DNA of 64,000 bases from Streptomyces caatingaensis (GTDB lineage Bacteria; Actinomycetota; Actinomycetes; Streptomycetales; Streptomycetaceae), in assembly GCF_001187435.1 (NCBI RefSeq), contig NZ_LFXA01000002.1, positions 372,001 through 436,000 on the forward strand, written 5' to 3'. This document shows, piece after piece, positions 31,814 through 41,100 of the stretch. How positions within the stretch are numbered: position 1 is the stretch's first letter; each line of letters starts with the position of its first letter. The notes beneath the pieces are model-generated. The model had not been told where the DNA came from, did not search any database, and saw nothing but the letters and a program-made list of their open reading frames with translations. The position numbers were made by a program, and so were the translations under genes.

Positions 31814-33019
31814 TCAACCCTGGATTCGATAGTCCTCGAGCAGTCGGCGACCGATGATCATTTTCTGGATCTCGGCCGTCCCCTCACCGATGAGGAGCAT
31901 CGGCGCCTCGCGGTAGAGCCGCTCGATCTCGTACTCCTTGGAGAACCCGTATCCACCGTGGATGCGGAAGGCGTCCTCGACCACCTCCTTGCAGTACTCG
32001 GAGGCGAGGTACTTGGCCATTCCGGCTTCCAGGTCGTTGCGCCGGCCCGAGTCCTTCTTGCGGGCCGCACTCACCATCATCGCATGGGCGGCCTCGACCT
32101 TTGTCCCCATTTCCGCAAGCTTGAACTGAATTGCCTGGTGCTGGGCGATGGGTTTGCCGAAGGTGTGGCGCTGCTGCGCGTAGGCGACGCCGAGTTCGAA
32201 CGCACGCTGTGCGACACCGCAGCCACGCGCCGCGACGTTGACCCGGCCCACCTCGACGCCGTCCATCATCTGGTAGAAGCCCCGGCCCGTGGTGCCGCCG
32301 AGGACCCGGCCGGCCGGAACGCGCAGGCCGTCCATGATCAGTTCGGTGGTGTCGACGCCCTTGTACCCCATCTTGTCGATCTTTCCGGGGATGGTCAGCC
32401 CCGGCTGGACCTCGCCGAAGCCGGGCTCCTTCTCCACCAGGAAGGTCGTCATCGACTTGTGCGGAGCCGTTCCTTCCGGATGTCCCTCGTCGGTCCGGCA
32501 CAGCACCGCCACCAGCGTCGAGGAACCGCCGTTCGTCAGCCACATCTTCTGGCCGGTCAGGACGTAGTCGTCGCCGTCCCGCACCGCCTTGGACGTGATG
32601 GCCGACACATCCGAGCCCAGCGCCGGCTCGGACATCGAGAAGGCGCCCCGCACCTCGCCCGTCGCCATCCGCGGCAGGAAGTGCTCCTTCTGCTCCGGCG
32701 TCCCGTGCTGCTTGATCATGTAGGCGACGATGAAATGGGTGTTGATGATCCCGGAGACGCTCATCCAGCCCCGGGCGATCTCCTCCACGCACAGCGCGTA
32801 GGTGAGCAGCGACTCCCCGAGGCCGCCGTACTCCTCGGGGATCATCAGCCCGAAGACCCCCAGCTCCTTGAGCCCTTCGACGATCTTCGTCGGGTACTCG
32901 TCGCGGTGCTCCAGCTCCGTGGCGACCGGGATGATCTCCTTGTCCACGAAGTCCCGCACGGTGGCGAGGATCTCCCGCTGGACGTCCGTCAGCCCGTCGG
33001 TCTGCGCGAGGCGGCCCAT
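31814..33019 (-). CDS. mcd: Acyl-CoA dehydrogenase, probably (2S)-methylsuccinyl-CoA dehydrogenase
   Basis: A 401-residue FAD enzyme of the acyl-CoA dehydrogenase family: substrate/FAD loops FSMSEPALGSDVSAITSKA and KMWLTNGG, the helix RHTFGKPIAQHQAIQFKLAEM, and the C-terminal IGEGTAEIQKMIIGRRLL that carries the catalytic-base region. As the last gene of a ccr-ecm-mcl-mch operon it should oxidise methylsuccinyl-CoA to mesaconyl-CoA in the ethylmalonyl-CoA pathway. It starts one base after the mch stop. Sequence alone would say only acyl-CoA dehydrogenase; the substrate comes from context. Confidence 0.9.
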   Translation of the reverse strand: MGRLAQTDGLTDVQREILATVRDFVDKEIIPVATELEHRDEYPTKIVEGLKELGVFGLMIPEEYGGLGESLLTYALCVEEIARGWMSVSGIINTHFIVAYMIKQHGTPEQKEHFLPRMATGEVRGAFSMSEPALGSDVSAITSKAVRDGDDYVLTGQKMWLTNGGSSTLVAVLCRTDEGHPEGTAPHKSMTTFLVEKEPGFGEVQPGLTIPGKIDKMGYKGVDTTELIMDGLRVPAGRVLGGTTGRGFYQMMDGVEVGRVNVAARGCGVAQRAFELGVAYAQQRHTFGKPIAQHQAIQFKLAEMGTKVEAAHAMMVSAARKKDSGRRNDLEAGMAKYLASEYCKEVVEDAFRIHGGYGFSKEYEIERLYREAPMLLIGEGTAEIQKMIIGRRLLEDYRIQG

Positions 33020-33020
33020 G

Positions 33021-33542
33021 TCACTTCTCCTGAACGGTCGGGAGGACCGGCTCGGGGCGGCCCGGCTGCTCGCCGCCGCGCTCCTGCACGTACTCGGCGG
33101 TCGGCACCATCACCTTGCGCCGGAAGACGCAGACGAGGGTGCCGTCCTGCTTGTGGCCGCGGGTCTCGACGTACACGATCCCGCGGTCGGACTTCGACTT
33201 CGAGGGCGTCTTGTCGAGGACGGTCGTCTCGCCGTAGAGGGTGTCGCCGTGGAAGGTCGGCGCGACGTGCCGCAGCGACTCGATCTCCAGGTTGGCTATC
33301 GCCTTGCCGGACACGTCCGGCACGGACATGCCGAGCAGCAGCGAGTAGACGTAGTTCCCGACCACCACGTTCCGCTTGAAGTCGGTCGTCCGCTCCGCGT
33401 AGTTGCTGTCCATGTGCAACGGGTGATGGTTCATGGTGAGCAGACAGAACAGGTGGTCGTCGTACTCCGTCACCGTCTTGCCGGGCCAGTGCTTGTAGAC
33501 GTCCCCGACGGTGAACTCTTCGTAGGTGCGGCCGAACTGCAC
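33021..33542 (-). CDS. mch: MaoC-like hydratase, probably mesaconyl-CoA hydratase
   Basis: A 173-residue hot-dog-fold hydratase. GTG at 33542 has GGAGG upstream, inside the end of mcl. Typical MaoC features are NHHPLHMDSNYAERTTDF with the catalytic Asp/His, VVGNYVYSLLLGMSV and APTFHGDTLYGETTVLD. The operon order points to hydration of mesaconyl-C1-CoA to beta-methylmalyl-CoA. Single-domain form, whereas the Rhodobacter enzyme is about twice as long with two hot-dog domains; actinobacterial versions are commonly short. Confidence 0.88.
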   Translation of the reverse strand: MQFGRTYEEFTVGDVYKHWPGKTVTEYDDHLFCLLTMNHHPLHMDSNYAERTTDFKRNVVVGNYVYSLLLGMSVPDVSGKAIANLEIESLRHVAPTFHGDTLYGETTVLDKTPSKSKSDRGIVYVETRGHKQDGTLVCVFRRKVMVPTAEYVQERGGEQPGRPEPVLPTVQEK

Positions 33543-33546
33543 GGTG

Positions 33547-34509
33547 CTACGCCTCCGGGATCTCGAACTTCGACGTACGGGTCATGCCGGCGGCCCGGCC
33601 CTTGCCGGCGATCACCAGCGCCATCTTCCGGCTGGCCTCGTCGATCATCTCGTCGCCGAGCATGGCCGACCCCTTGAAGCCGCCCGCCTCGGAGGTGCAG
33701 TACTCGTAGGCGTCCAGGATGAGCTCGGCGTGGTCGTAGTCCTCCTGGGTCGGCGAGAACAGCTCGTTGGCGATGCCCACCTGGTCCGGGTGCAGCACCC
33801 ACTTGCCGTCGAAGCCCAGCGCCGCCGCGCGCCCCGCCACCTCGCGGAAGCCGTCGGGGTTGCGCACCTGGAGGTAGGGGCCGTCGATCGCCTGGAGGTC
33901 GTGGGCGCGGGCGGCCATCAGGATGCGCATCAGGATGTAGTGGTACGCGTCGGCGCCGTAGCCCGCCGGCTGCTCGCCGACGACCAGCGTCCGCATGTTG
34001 ATGGACGCCATGAAGTCGGCCGGGCCGAAGACGATCGTCTCCAGCCGGGGCGAGGACGCCGCGATGGCGTCCACGTTCACCAGCCCCCTGGCGTTCTCGA
34101 TCTGCGCCTCGATGCCGATCCTCCCGACCTCGAAGCCCATCGTCTTCTCGATCTGCGTCAGCAGCAGGTCCAGGGCGGCCACCTGCTCGGCGTCCTGCAC
34201 CTTCGGCAGCATCACGCAGTCGAGGTTCGGGCCCGCGCCCTCCACGACCGTGATCACGTCCCGGTACGTCCAGTGCGTCGTCCAGTCGTTGACGCGCACC
34301 ACACGCGTCTTGCCCGACCAGTCGCCCTCGTTGAGCGCCTCCACGATCATGTGGCGCGCCTTCTCCTTCACGAGCGGCGCACAGGCGTCCTCCAGGTCCA
34401 GGAAGACCTGGTCGGCCGGGAGGCCCTGGGCCTTCTCCAGGAAACGGGGGTTGCTGCCGGGCACGGCGAGACAGGAGCGCCGGGGACGGAGTCGGTTCAC
34501 GGGAGTCAT
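33547..34509 (-). CDS. mcl: L-malyl-CoA/beta-methylmalyl-CoA lyase
   Basis: A 320-residue member of the HpcH/HpaI-CitE aldolase family that splits beta-methylmalyl-CoA into glyoxylate and propionyl-CoA. Motifs are SCLAVPGSNPRFLEKAQGL, DLEDACAPLVKEKAR with the metal-site Glu/Asp, RVVRVNDWTTHWTYRD, QIENARGLVNVDAIA and FGPADFMASIN. ATG at 34509 overlaps the ecm stop as ATGA. It sits exactly between mutase and hydratase genes, in the usual actinobacterial order of the ethylmalonyl-CoA pathway. Confidence 0.92.
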   Translation of the reverse strand: MTPVNRLRPRRSCLAVPGSNPRFLEKAQGLPADQVFLDLEDACAPLVKEKARHMIVEALNEGDWSGKTRVVRVNDWTTHWTYRDVITVVEGAGPNLDCVMLPKVQDAEQVAALDLLLTQIEKTMGFEVGRIGIEAQIENARGLVNVDAIAASSPRLETIVFGPADFMASINMRTLVVGEQPAGYGADAYHYILMRILMAARAHDLQAIDGPYLQVRNPDGFREVAGRAAALGFDGKWVLHPDQVGIANELFSPTQEDYDHAELILDAYEYCTSEAGGFKGSAMLGDEMIDEASRKMALVIAGKGRAAGMTRTSKFEIPEA

Positions 34510-36518
34510 ACGGAGACCTCCAGGGGGTCGAGCGCGTTCGCTGTGCGGATCTCATCGACGATACGACCGATGATCTCGGTGATGCCGAAGTCCTTGGGGG
34601 TGAAGACGGCCGCGACGCCCGCCGCCCGCAGGGCCTCGGCGTCCGCGGCCGGGATGATGCCGCCGACGATCACGGGCACGTCGCCCGCGCCCGCCGCGCG
34701 CAGCCGGGCCAGCACGTCGGGCACCAGCTCGGCGTGCGAGCCGGAGAGGATGGACAGCCCCACGCAGTGCACGTCCTCGGCCACGGCCGCCGCGACGATC
34801 TGCTCGGGGGTCAGCCGGATGCCCTGGTAGACCACCTCGAAGCCGGCGTCGCGGGCCCGTACGGCGATCTGCTCCGCGCCGTTGGAGTGCCCGTCCAGCC
34901 CCGGCTTGCCGACCAGCAACCGCAGCCGGCCGGCGCCCAGTTCCCGGGCGGTCCGCGCCACCTTCGCCCGCACCGAGGCCAGCGGGGTGCCCGCCTCCGC
35001 CGTGACCGCGACGGGCGCGCCGCTCACCCCCGTCGGGGCGCGGAACTCGCCGAAGACGTCGCGCAGCGCCCAGGCCCACTCCCCGGTGGTCACCCCGGCG
35101 CGGACGCACTCCAGCGTCGCGGGCATCAGGTTCTCCGAGCCGGCCGCCGTCTTCTTCAGCACCGACAGGGCCTCCTGGGCGCGGACCTCGTCCCGGTCGT
35201 CGCGCCAGCGGTGCAGCGCGGCCACCACGGCGGCCTCGGAGGCGGGGTCCACGGTCATGATGGCGGTGTCGAGGTCCGCGGTGAGCGGGTTGGGCTCGGT
35301 GGACTCGTAGCAGTTGACGCCGACGATCTTCTCCTCGCCGGACTCGATACGGGCCCGGCGCGCGGCGTGCGAGGCGACGAGCTCGGCCTTGAGGTAGCCC
35401 GACTCGACGGCCGCCATCGCGCCGCCCATCTCCTGGATGCGGTCGATCTCGGCGAGCGCGTCGGTCACCAGGCCCGCCACCTTCTCCTCGATCACATGCG
35501 ATCCCTCGAAGATGTCGTCGTACTCCAGCAGGTCGCTCTCGTGCGCCAGCACCTGCTGGATGCGCAGCGACCACTGCTGGTCCCAGGGCCGGGGGAGGCC
35601 CAGCGCCTCGTTCCAGGCGGGCAGCTGGACGGCGCGGGCGCGGGCGTCCTTGGAGAGCGTGACGGCCAGCATCTCCAGGACGATGCGCTGGACGTTGTTC
35701 TCCGGCTGGGCCTCGGTCAGGCCCAGGGAGTTGACCTGCACGCCGTAGCGGAAGCGGCGGTGCCGGGGGTTCTCGATGCCGTACCGCTCGTGCGTGATCC
35801 GGTCCCAGATGCGGCCGAACGCCCGCATCTTGCACATCTCCTCGACGAACCGCACCCCGGCGTTGACGAAGAAGGAGATGCGGGCCACGACGTCGCCCCG
35901 GCGGTCCTCGGGGACCTGCCCGGAGGCGAACACCGAGTCCAGCACGGCGATCGCGGTGCTCATCGCGTACGCGATCTCCTGGACGGGGGTGGCCCCCGCC
36001 TCCTGGAGGTGGTAGCTGCAGATGTTGATCGGGTTCCACTTGGGGATGTGGTGGACCGTGTACGCGATCATGTCCGTCGTCAGGCGGAGGCTCGGCCCGG
36101 GCGGGAAGACGTGCGTCCCGCGCGAGAGGTACTCCTTGACGATGTCGTTCTGCGTCGTGCCCTGCAACTGGCGCACGTCCGCGCCCTGTTCCTCCGCCAC
36201 CACCTGGTACATGGCCAGCAGCCACATCGCGGTGGCGTTGATGGTCATGGAGGTGTTCATGCGCTCCAGCGGGATGTCCTGGAACAGCCGCCGCATGTCG
36301 CCCAGTTGGGAGACCGGAACGCCCACCCGGCCGACCTCGCCGCGGGCGAGGACGTGGTCGGGGTCGTAGCCGGTCTGCGTCGGCAGGTCGAAGGCGACGG
36401 ACAGGCCCGTCTGGCCCTTGGCGAGGTTGCGCCGGTAGAGCTCGTTGGACGCCTCGGCGGTGGAGTGGCCGGCGTAGGTCCGCATCAGCCAGGGGCGGTC
36501 CTTCTGGCGTTCCGTCAT
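34506..36518 (-). CDS. ecm: Ethylmalonyl-CoA mutase, B12-dependent
   Basis: A 670-residue single-chain mutase that rearranges (2R)-ethylmalonyl-CoA to methylsuccinyl-CoA. The N-terminal barrel starts RPWLMRTYAGHSTAEASNEL and contains SVAFDLPTQTGYD and MTINATAMWLLAMYQV. The C-terminal cobalamin domain has DGHSNGAEQIAVRARD (the DXHXXG motif with axial His), LSILSGSH and VIVGGIIP. ATG at 36518 overlaps the ccr stop (TGATG). Adjacent ccr distinguishes it from methylmalonyl-CoA mutase, which is usually two-subunit in Streptomyces. Confidence 0.95.
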   Translation of the reverse strand: MTERQKDRPWLMRTYAGHSTAEASNELYRRNLAKGQTGLSVAFDLPTQTGYDPDHVLARGEVGRVGVPVSQLGDMRRLFQDIPLERMNTSMTINATAMWLLAMYQVVAEEQGADVRQLQGTTQNDIVKEYLSRGTHVFPPGPSLRLTTDMIAYTVHHIPKWNPINICSYHLQEAGATPVQEIAYAMSTAIAVLDSVFASGQVPEDRRGDVVARISFFVNAGVRFVEEMCKMRAFGRIWDRITHERYGIENPRHRRFRYGVQVNSLGLTEAQPENNVQRIVLEMLAVTLSKDARARAVQLPAWNEALGLPRPWDQQWSLRIQQVLAHESDLLEYDDIFEGSHVIEEKVAGLVTDALAEIDRIQEMGGAMAAVESGYLKAELVASHAARRARIESGEEKIVGVNCYESTEPNPLTADLDTAIMTVDPASEAAVVAALHRWRDDRDEVRAQEALSVLKKTAAGSENLMPATLECVRAGVTTGEWAWALRDVFGEFRAPTGVSGAPVAVTAEAGTPLASVRAKVARTARELGAGRLRLLVGKPGLDGHSNGAEQIAVRARDAGFEVVYQGIRLTPEQIVAAAVAEDVHCVGLSILSGSHAELVPDVLARLRAAGAGDVPVIVGGIIPAADAEALRAAGVAAVFTPKDFGITEIIGRIVDEIRTANALDPLEVSV

Positions 36519-37855
36519 CACACGTTCCTGAAGCGGTTGATGGCGTCGATGTGCCGGTCGCGCATCTCCTGGTCCCGCACGCCCATGCCCTCCTCGGGGG
36601 CGAGCGCGAGCACGCCGACCTTGCCCTGGTGGAGGTTGCGGTGGACGTCGTGGGCGGCCTGCCCGGTCTCCTCCAGACGGTACGTCCTCGACAGCGTCGG
36701 ATGGATCCTCCCCTGTGCGATCAGGCGGTTGGCCTCCCACGCCTCGCGGTAGTTGGCGAAGTGGGAGCCGACGATCCGCTTCAGCGACATCCACAGGTAG
36801 CGGTTGTCGTACTGGTGCTGATAGCCGGAGGTCGAGGCGCAGGTGACGATCGTCCCGCCCTTGCGCGTGACGTAGACGGACGCGCCGAAGGTCTCCCGGC
36901 CCGGGTGCTCGAAGACGATGTCCACGTCCTCGCCGCCGGTCAGTTCGCGGATCCGCTTGCCGAAGCGCTTCCACTCCCTCGGGTCCTGGGTGTGCTCGTC
37001 CTTCCAGAACCGGTAGCCCTCCGCCGCCCTGTCGATGACCGCCTCCGCGCCCATCCGCCGGCAGATCTCCGCCTTCTCCTCGCTGGAGACGACGCAGATG
37101 GGGTTGGCGCCGCCGTTGAGCGCGAACTGCGTGGCGTACGAGCCGAGTCCGCCGCTCGCGCCCCAGATCAGCACGTTGTCGCCCTGCTTCATGCCCGCGC
37201 CGTTGCGCGAGACGAGCTGCCGGTACGCGGTGGAGTTGACCAGCCCCGGGGAGGCGGCCTCCTCCCAGCTGAGGTGGCGCGGCTTGGGCATCAGCTGGTT
37301 GGACTTGACGAGCGCGATCTCGGCGAGCCCGCCGAAGTTGGTCTCGAAGCCCCAGATGCGCTGCTCGGGGTCGAGCATCGTGTCGTTGTGCCCGTCGGCC
37401 GACTCCAGCTCCACCGACAGGCAGTGGGCGACCACTTCGTCCCCCGGCCGCCAGGCGTTGACGCCCGGTCCGGTGCGCAGGACGACGCCGGCCAGGTCGG
37501 AGCCGATGACGTGGTACGGCAGGTCGTGCCGCTTGCCGAGCGGTGAGAGCTTGCCGTAGCGCTCCAGGAACGCGAACGTCGGCACGGGCTCGAAGATCGA
37601 CGTCCACACGGAGTTGTAGTTCACGGAGCTGGCCATGACGGCCACCAGCGCCTCGCCGGGCCCGAGTTCGGGCACCGGCACCTCCTCGACGTGCAGCGAC
37701 TTGCGCGGATCCTTCTCCCGGGTGGTGAGCCCGGCGAACATGTCCGCCTCGTCCTTGTGCACGGTCACCGCGCGGTACGACTCGGGCAGCGGCAGGGCGG
37801 CGAAGTCCTCGCTCCCGCTGTCCGGGTCGAGGATGGCGTCGAGTATCTGGTTCAC
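36518..37855 (-). CDS. ccr: Crotonyl-CoA carboxylase/reductase
   Basis: A 445-residue medium-chain reductase that carboxylates crotonyl-CoA to ethylmalonyl-CoA with NADPH and CO2. GTG at 37855 lies six bases after GGAGGC. Family residues include VNYNSVWTSIFEPVPTFAFL with Asn, HVIGSDLAGVVLRTGPGVN, the CO2-pocket Phe-Glu of IWGFETNFGG and the nucleotide fold LIWGASGGLGSYATQFAL. First gene of the operon; its product feeds Ecm. In Streptomyces the enzyme supplies ethylmalonyl-CoA for polyketides as well as acetate assimilation through the ethylmalonyl-CoA pathway. Confidence 0.96.
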   Translation of the reverse strand: MNQILDAILDPDSGSEDFAALPLPESYRAVTVHKDEADMFAGLTTREKDPRKSLHVEEVPVPELGPGEALVAVMASSVNYNSVWTSIFEPVPTFAFLERYGKLSPLGKRHDLPYHVIGSDLAGVVLRTGPGVNAWRPGDEVVAHCLSVELESADGHNDTMLDPEQRIWGFETNFGGLAEIALVKSNQLMPKPRHLSWEEAASPGLVNSTAYRQLVSRNGAGMKQGDNVLIWGASGGLGSYATQFALNGGANPICVVSSEEKAEICRRMGAEAVIDRAAEGYRFWKDEHTQDPREWKRFGKRIRELTGGEDVDIVFEHPGRETFGASVYVTRKGGTIVTCASTSGYQHQYDNRYLWMSLKRIVGSHFANYREAWEANRLIAQGRIHPTLSRTYRLEETGQAAHDVHRNLHQGKVGVLALAPEEGMGVRDQEMRDRHIDAINRFRNV

Positions 37856-38266
37856 GGTTGTGCCTCCGGCGAAGCGCGTCCTGGGCAAACGGGCTTGAGG
37901 GAACGTCGGGGGATGGTGCCGTCGGTTCGGGAGCGCGCGGGGGTGCTGCGCGCGGGAGGTGCGTGTGCGGGGTGCTGACGCCTGGTGACGCAGGCGGGTC
38001 CGGGCGCACGGGAGTTGCCTTGTGGGGACAGCCGGAGCGCGACGTCGGTGTCTGCGCGCCGGCCGCCCGGACGGGAACAAGTTATGGCACGCCGTGCCAG
38101 CCGACAAGACACTGCGTGCCAGGAAATTGAGACATCTGTCACCGGGGGGTGCACATATGAGCGCGGGCCCGGGTCGGCGTGATCTGCGTCGCGAACCGGT
38201 TTGAGCGGCGGCCCAGCGCGCAGACGAGCCGCGGACACCGAGCCCCCCGCCGAAAGGAACCGCCCC
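37856..38266. other. Divergent control region of the ccr operon and MHS transporter
   Basis: About 410 bp without a gene. The middle part is less G+C-rich (38070-38160). It holds a perfect dyad TGGCAC-GCC-GTGCCA at 38085-38099 and another GCGTGCCAG at 38114-38122. No clear consensus promoter was identified. Confidence 0.5.
38085..38122. promoter_or_regulatory. Candidate operator upstream of ccr
   Basis: TGGCAC (38085-38090) and GTGCCA (38094-38099) form a perfect inverted repeat with a three-base centre; the half-site GTGCCAG recurs at 38116-38122, 22 bp downstream, two helical turns. The regulator is unknown. Confidence 0.4.
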
Positions 38267-39625
38267 GTGCCCGGAGACAGCACCGCCGCGCCCGCCCCCC
38301 ACGGCCGCGTCACGGTCACCGACGAACGGCTCGTCAGACGCGCGGTGAAGGCGGCGGCGCTCGGCAACGCCATGGAGTGGTTCGACTTCGGCGTCTACAG
38401 CTACCTCGCCGTCACCATCGGCGACGTCTTCTTCCCCTCCGGGGACGGCACCGTACGGCTGCTGTCCTCCCTGGCCACTTTCGCCGTGGCCTTCCTCGTA
38501 CGGCCGCTCGGCGGGCTCTTCTTCGGGCCCCTCGGCGACCGTGTCGGCCGCAAGCGCGTCCTCGCGCTGACGATGGTGCTCATGGCCGCCGGCACCTTCG
38601 CCATCGGACTGATCCCGTCGTACGCGACCGCCGGCTTCTGGGCGCCCGTCCTGCTGATCGTGCTCCGGATGCTCCAGGGCTTCTCCACCGGCGGCGAATA
38701 CGGCGGCGCGGCCACCTTCATCGCCGAGTACGCGCCCGACAAACGCCGTGGCTACTACGGCAGTTTCCTGGAGTTCGGCACCCTCGCCGGCTACGTCGGC
38801 GCCGCGGGGCTGGTGACCGTGATGGGCGTGTGGCTCGGCGGCGACGGGATGCGGGAGTGGGGATGGCGCGTCCCGTTCCTCGTCGCCGGACCGCTCGGCC
38901 TCGTCGGCCTGTACCTGCGGCTGCGGCTGGAGGACACACCGGCGTTCCGGCGGCTGGCGGAGAAACCCGTGGAGGCGGTGGGGCCGGCCGCCATCCTCCG
39001 CACCCAGTGGCCGCGGCTGACGCTGTGCGTCCTCCTCGCCGGCGCGTACGGCATCACCGACTACACGCTGCTCTCCTACCTGCCCACCTACCTCACCGAC
39101 CGCCTGGGGTACGACGACACGCACGGCACCGCCGTCCTCATCGTCACCATGCTCCTGCTGATGTGCGTCATCACCGGGCTGGGCCGGCTCGGCGACCGCG
39201 TCGGCCGGAAACCGCTGCTGGCGGCGGGCATGGGCGGGTCCGTCGTCCTGTCCGTGCCCGCGTTCCTCCTGCTCGGGCAGGGCGGTGGCCCCGCCGTCCT
39301 CGGCGGGACGCTGCTGCTCGGCCTGCCCCTCGTCTGCCTGCTCGCCACGATGTCGGCCGCGCTGCCCGCCCTCTTCCCCACCCGCGTCCGCTACGGCTCC
39401 CTGTCCATCGGCTACAACCTCGCCACCTCGCTCTTCGGCGGCACCACCCCGCTGATCACCACCGGCCTCATCCACGCCACCGGCAGCGACCTGGCGCCCG
39501 CCTGGTACGCGGCGGGGGCGGCGCTGGTCGGCCTGGCCGCGGTGGCCTGCATGAAGGAGACGGCCGGGCGGCCGCTGGAGGGCTCGCCGCCGTCGGTGTC
39601 GGCGCAGGAGGCGACCGGGGCGTGA
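38267..39625 (+). CDS. MHS-family (ProP-like) major facilitator transporter
   Basis: A 452-residue inner-membrane transporter with about twelve helices. GTG at 38267 follows GAAAGGA. The family marks are GNAMEWFDFGVYSYLAVTIG near the N-terminus, GDRVGRKRVLALTMVLMA between helices 2 and 3, and the GGEYGGAATFIAEYAPDKRR stretch. Relatives carry proline/betaine, citrate, ketoglutarate, dicarboxylates or shikimate with protons. Being divergent from the ethylmalonyl-CoA operon, import of a C4/C5 acid is thinkable but unproved. Confidence 0.9.
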   Translation: MPGDSTAAPAPHGRVTVTDERLVRRAVKAAALGNAMEWFDFGVYSYLAVTIGDVFFPSGDGTVRLLSSLATFAVAFLVRPLGGLFFGPLGDRVGRKRVLALTMVLMAAGTFAIGLIPSYATAGFWAPVLLIVLRMLQGFSTGGEYGGAATFIAEYAPDKRRGYYGSFLEFGTLAGYVGAAGLVTVMGVWLGGDGMREWGWRVPFLVAGPLGLVGLYLRLRLEDTPAFRRLAEKPVEAVGPAAILRTQWPRLTLCVLLAGAYGITDYTLLSYLPTYLTDRLGYDDTHGTAVLIVTMLLLMCVITGLGRLGDRVGRKPLLAAGMGGSVVLSVPAFLLLGQGGGPAVLGGTLLLGLPLVCLLATMSAALPALFPTRVRYGSLSIGYNLATSLFGGTTPLITTGLIHATGSDLAPAWYAAGAALVGLAAVACMKETAGRPLEGSPPSVSAQEATGA

Positions 39626-39729
39626 CGGGTGTGGCGTACGTCTCGTCCGGGCCGGTGGGGAACATCCGCACCCGTCCGCCTTGTTGCGCGAGGGTCCGTA
39701 CGCCCCCTCCCCGCTCTGGAAGACGCCCC

Positions 39730-40955
39730 ATGCCCCTGGCCCTGCTCGCCCTGGCGATCTCCGCTTTCGGTATCGGGACGACCGAGTTCGTGATGATGGG
39801 CCTGCTGCCCAACGTCGCCGACGACCTGGGCACCTCGGTGCCCACGGCCGGCCACCTCGTCTCCGCCTACGCCCTCGGCGTCGTCGTCGGCGCCCCGCTG
39901 CTCGCCGCCCTCGGCGCCCGCGTCCCCCGCAAGCGCATGCTGGTCCTCCTGATGGGCCTGTTCACGATCGGGAACCTCGCCTCCGCCCTGGCCCCCTCCT
40001 TCGGGCTGCTGCTCGCGGGCCGGGTGCTCGCCGGGCTGCCGCACGGCGCGTTCTTCGGCGTCGGCGCGGTGGCCGCCACACGGCTCGTCGCCCGCGACCG
40101 GCAGGCGCGGGCCGTCGCCACGATGTTCCTCGGCCTGACCGTCGCCAACATCGTCGGCGTCCCCGCGGCCACGCTGCTCGGCCAGCACCTGGGCTGGCGG
40201 GCCACCTTCCTCGTCGTCGCCGGCGTCGGCCTGCTGGCCATGGGCGCGCTCGCCCTCCTCGTCCCCGCCGTCCCCGGCGAGACGCCCGGCAACCTCGCCC
40301 GCGAACTGCGCGCCCTTCGCCACCGCCAAGTGCTGCTCGGCCTGCTCACCGCCGTCTTCGGCTTCGCCGGCGTCTTCGCCGTCTACAGCTACCTCGCCTC
40401 CATGGTCACGGAGGTGACCGGCCTCTCCGAGACCTCGGTGACCCTGGTGCTCGCCCTCTTCGGCACCGGCATGACCCTCGGCGCACTCGCCGCCGGCCCG
40501 CTGACGGACCGCGCCCTGCGCCCGACGCTGTACGGCTCCCTGGCCGCCCTGGCCGCCGTCCTCGTCCTCTTCGACTTCACGGTGCACGTGACCTGGGCGG
40601 CCCTGGCCACCGTCGTCCTGCTGGGCGCGGTCGGCTTCCTGACCACAACCCCCTGCAAATGCTGGTCATGCGCCACGCCCGCCACGCCCCGACCCTCGCC
40701 GCCGCCTCCAACCACTCGGCCTTCAACCTGGCGAACGCGGGCGGGGCCTGGCTCGGGGGCGCCGCCATCGCGGCGGGCTGGGGCTGGACGTCACCGACCC
40801 TGGTCGGCGCGGCGCTCGCGGCGGTGGGACTGGTGGTGGCGGTGGTGGCCGGCCGCCTCGACCGCGCCGCTCCGGAGGACTCGCCGGTCGTCGCGAGCGG
40901 CGAATCCCGTGCCGAAGCCGGCGCGCCGGGGCCGCGGTCCGCTCCCCGGCGGTGA
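39730..40955 (+). pseudogene. DHA1-type MFS efflux transporter with a frameshift
   Basis: ATG at 39730 begins a drug/arabinose-efflux type MFS protein (LALAISAFGIGTTEFVMMGL, NVADDLGTSVPTAGHLVSAY, GARVPRKRMLVLLMGLF). The frame is normal for about 307 codons up to GFLTTTP; then in a run of five C (40649-40653) one base seems to be missing. The expected continuation LQMLVMRHARHAPTLAAAS with the last two membrane helices is found in the next frame and ends at 40955, giving a normal length near 408 residues. The original frame runs on as low-complexity Arg/Pro sequence to 41097. It may be a true pseudogene or a sequencing error in the C run. Confidence 0.8.
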
Positions 40956-41053
40956 CCCCTGCCGGCTCTCGCCGCCGGTGAAGTCCCCCAAGTGGACGGG
41001 TGGGAAGACGAGTTGCCGCCGTGCGGTGCGGCGGGGCGGAGGAGCAGCCGGGC

Positions 41054-41098
41054 GTCAACTGCTTCTTGACGGTGGGCGGTTGTCAACCTACGGTTGAC
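41054..41098 (+). promoter_or_regulatory. Leaderless promoter with two GTCAAC/GTTGAC dyads
   Basis: TTGACG (41066-41071), 17 bp, then TACGGT (41089-41094), six bases before the ATG with no ribosome site: a sigma-70-type promoter that should start at the ATG itself. Dyad 1 (41054-41070: GTCAA and TTGAC arms) overlaps the -35; dyad 2 (41082-41098: GTCAACC and GGTTGAC arms, perfect) covers the -10. Dyad starts are 28 bp apart, as at 18711-18755. Confidence 0.75.
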
Positions 41099-41100
41099 GC

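Noticed and set aside
40653..41097. C-terminal extension of the MFS gene in its original frame
   Set aside because: After the C run the sequence becomes Arg/Pro/Ser-rich without membrane helices, while the other frame restores the family sequence.
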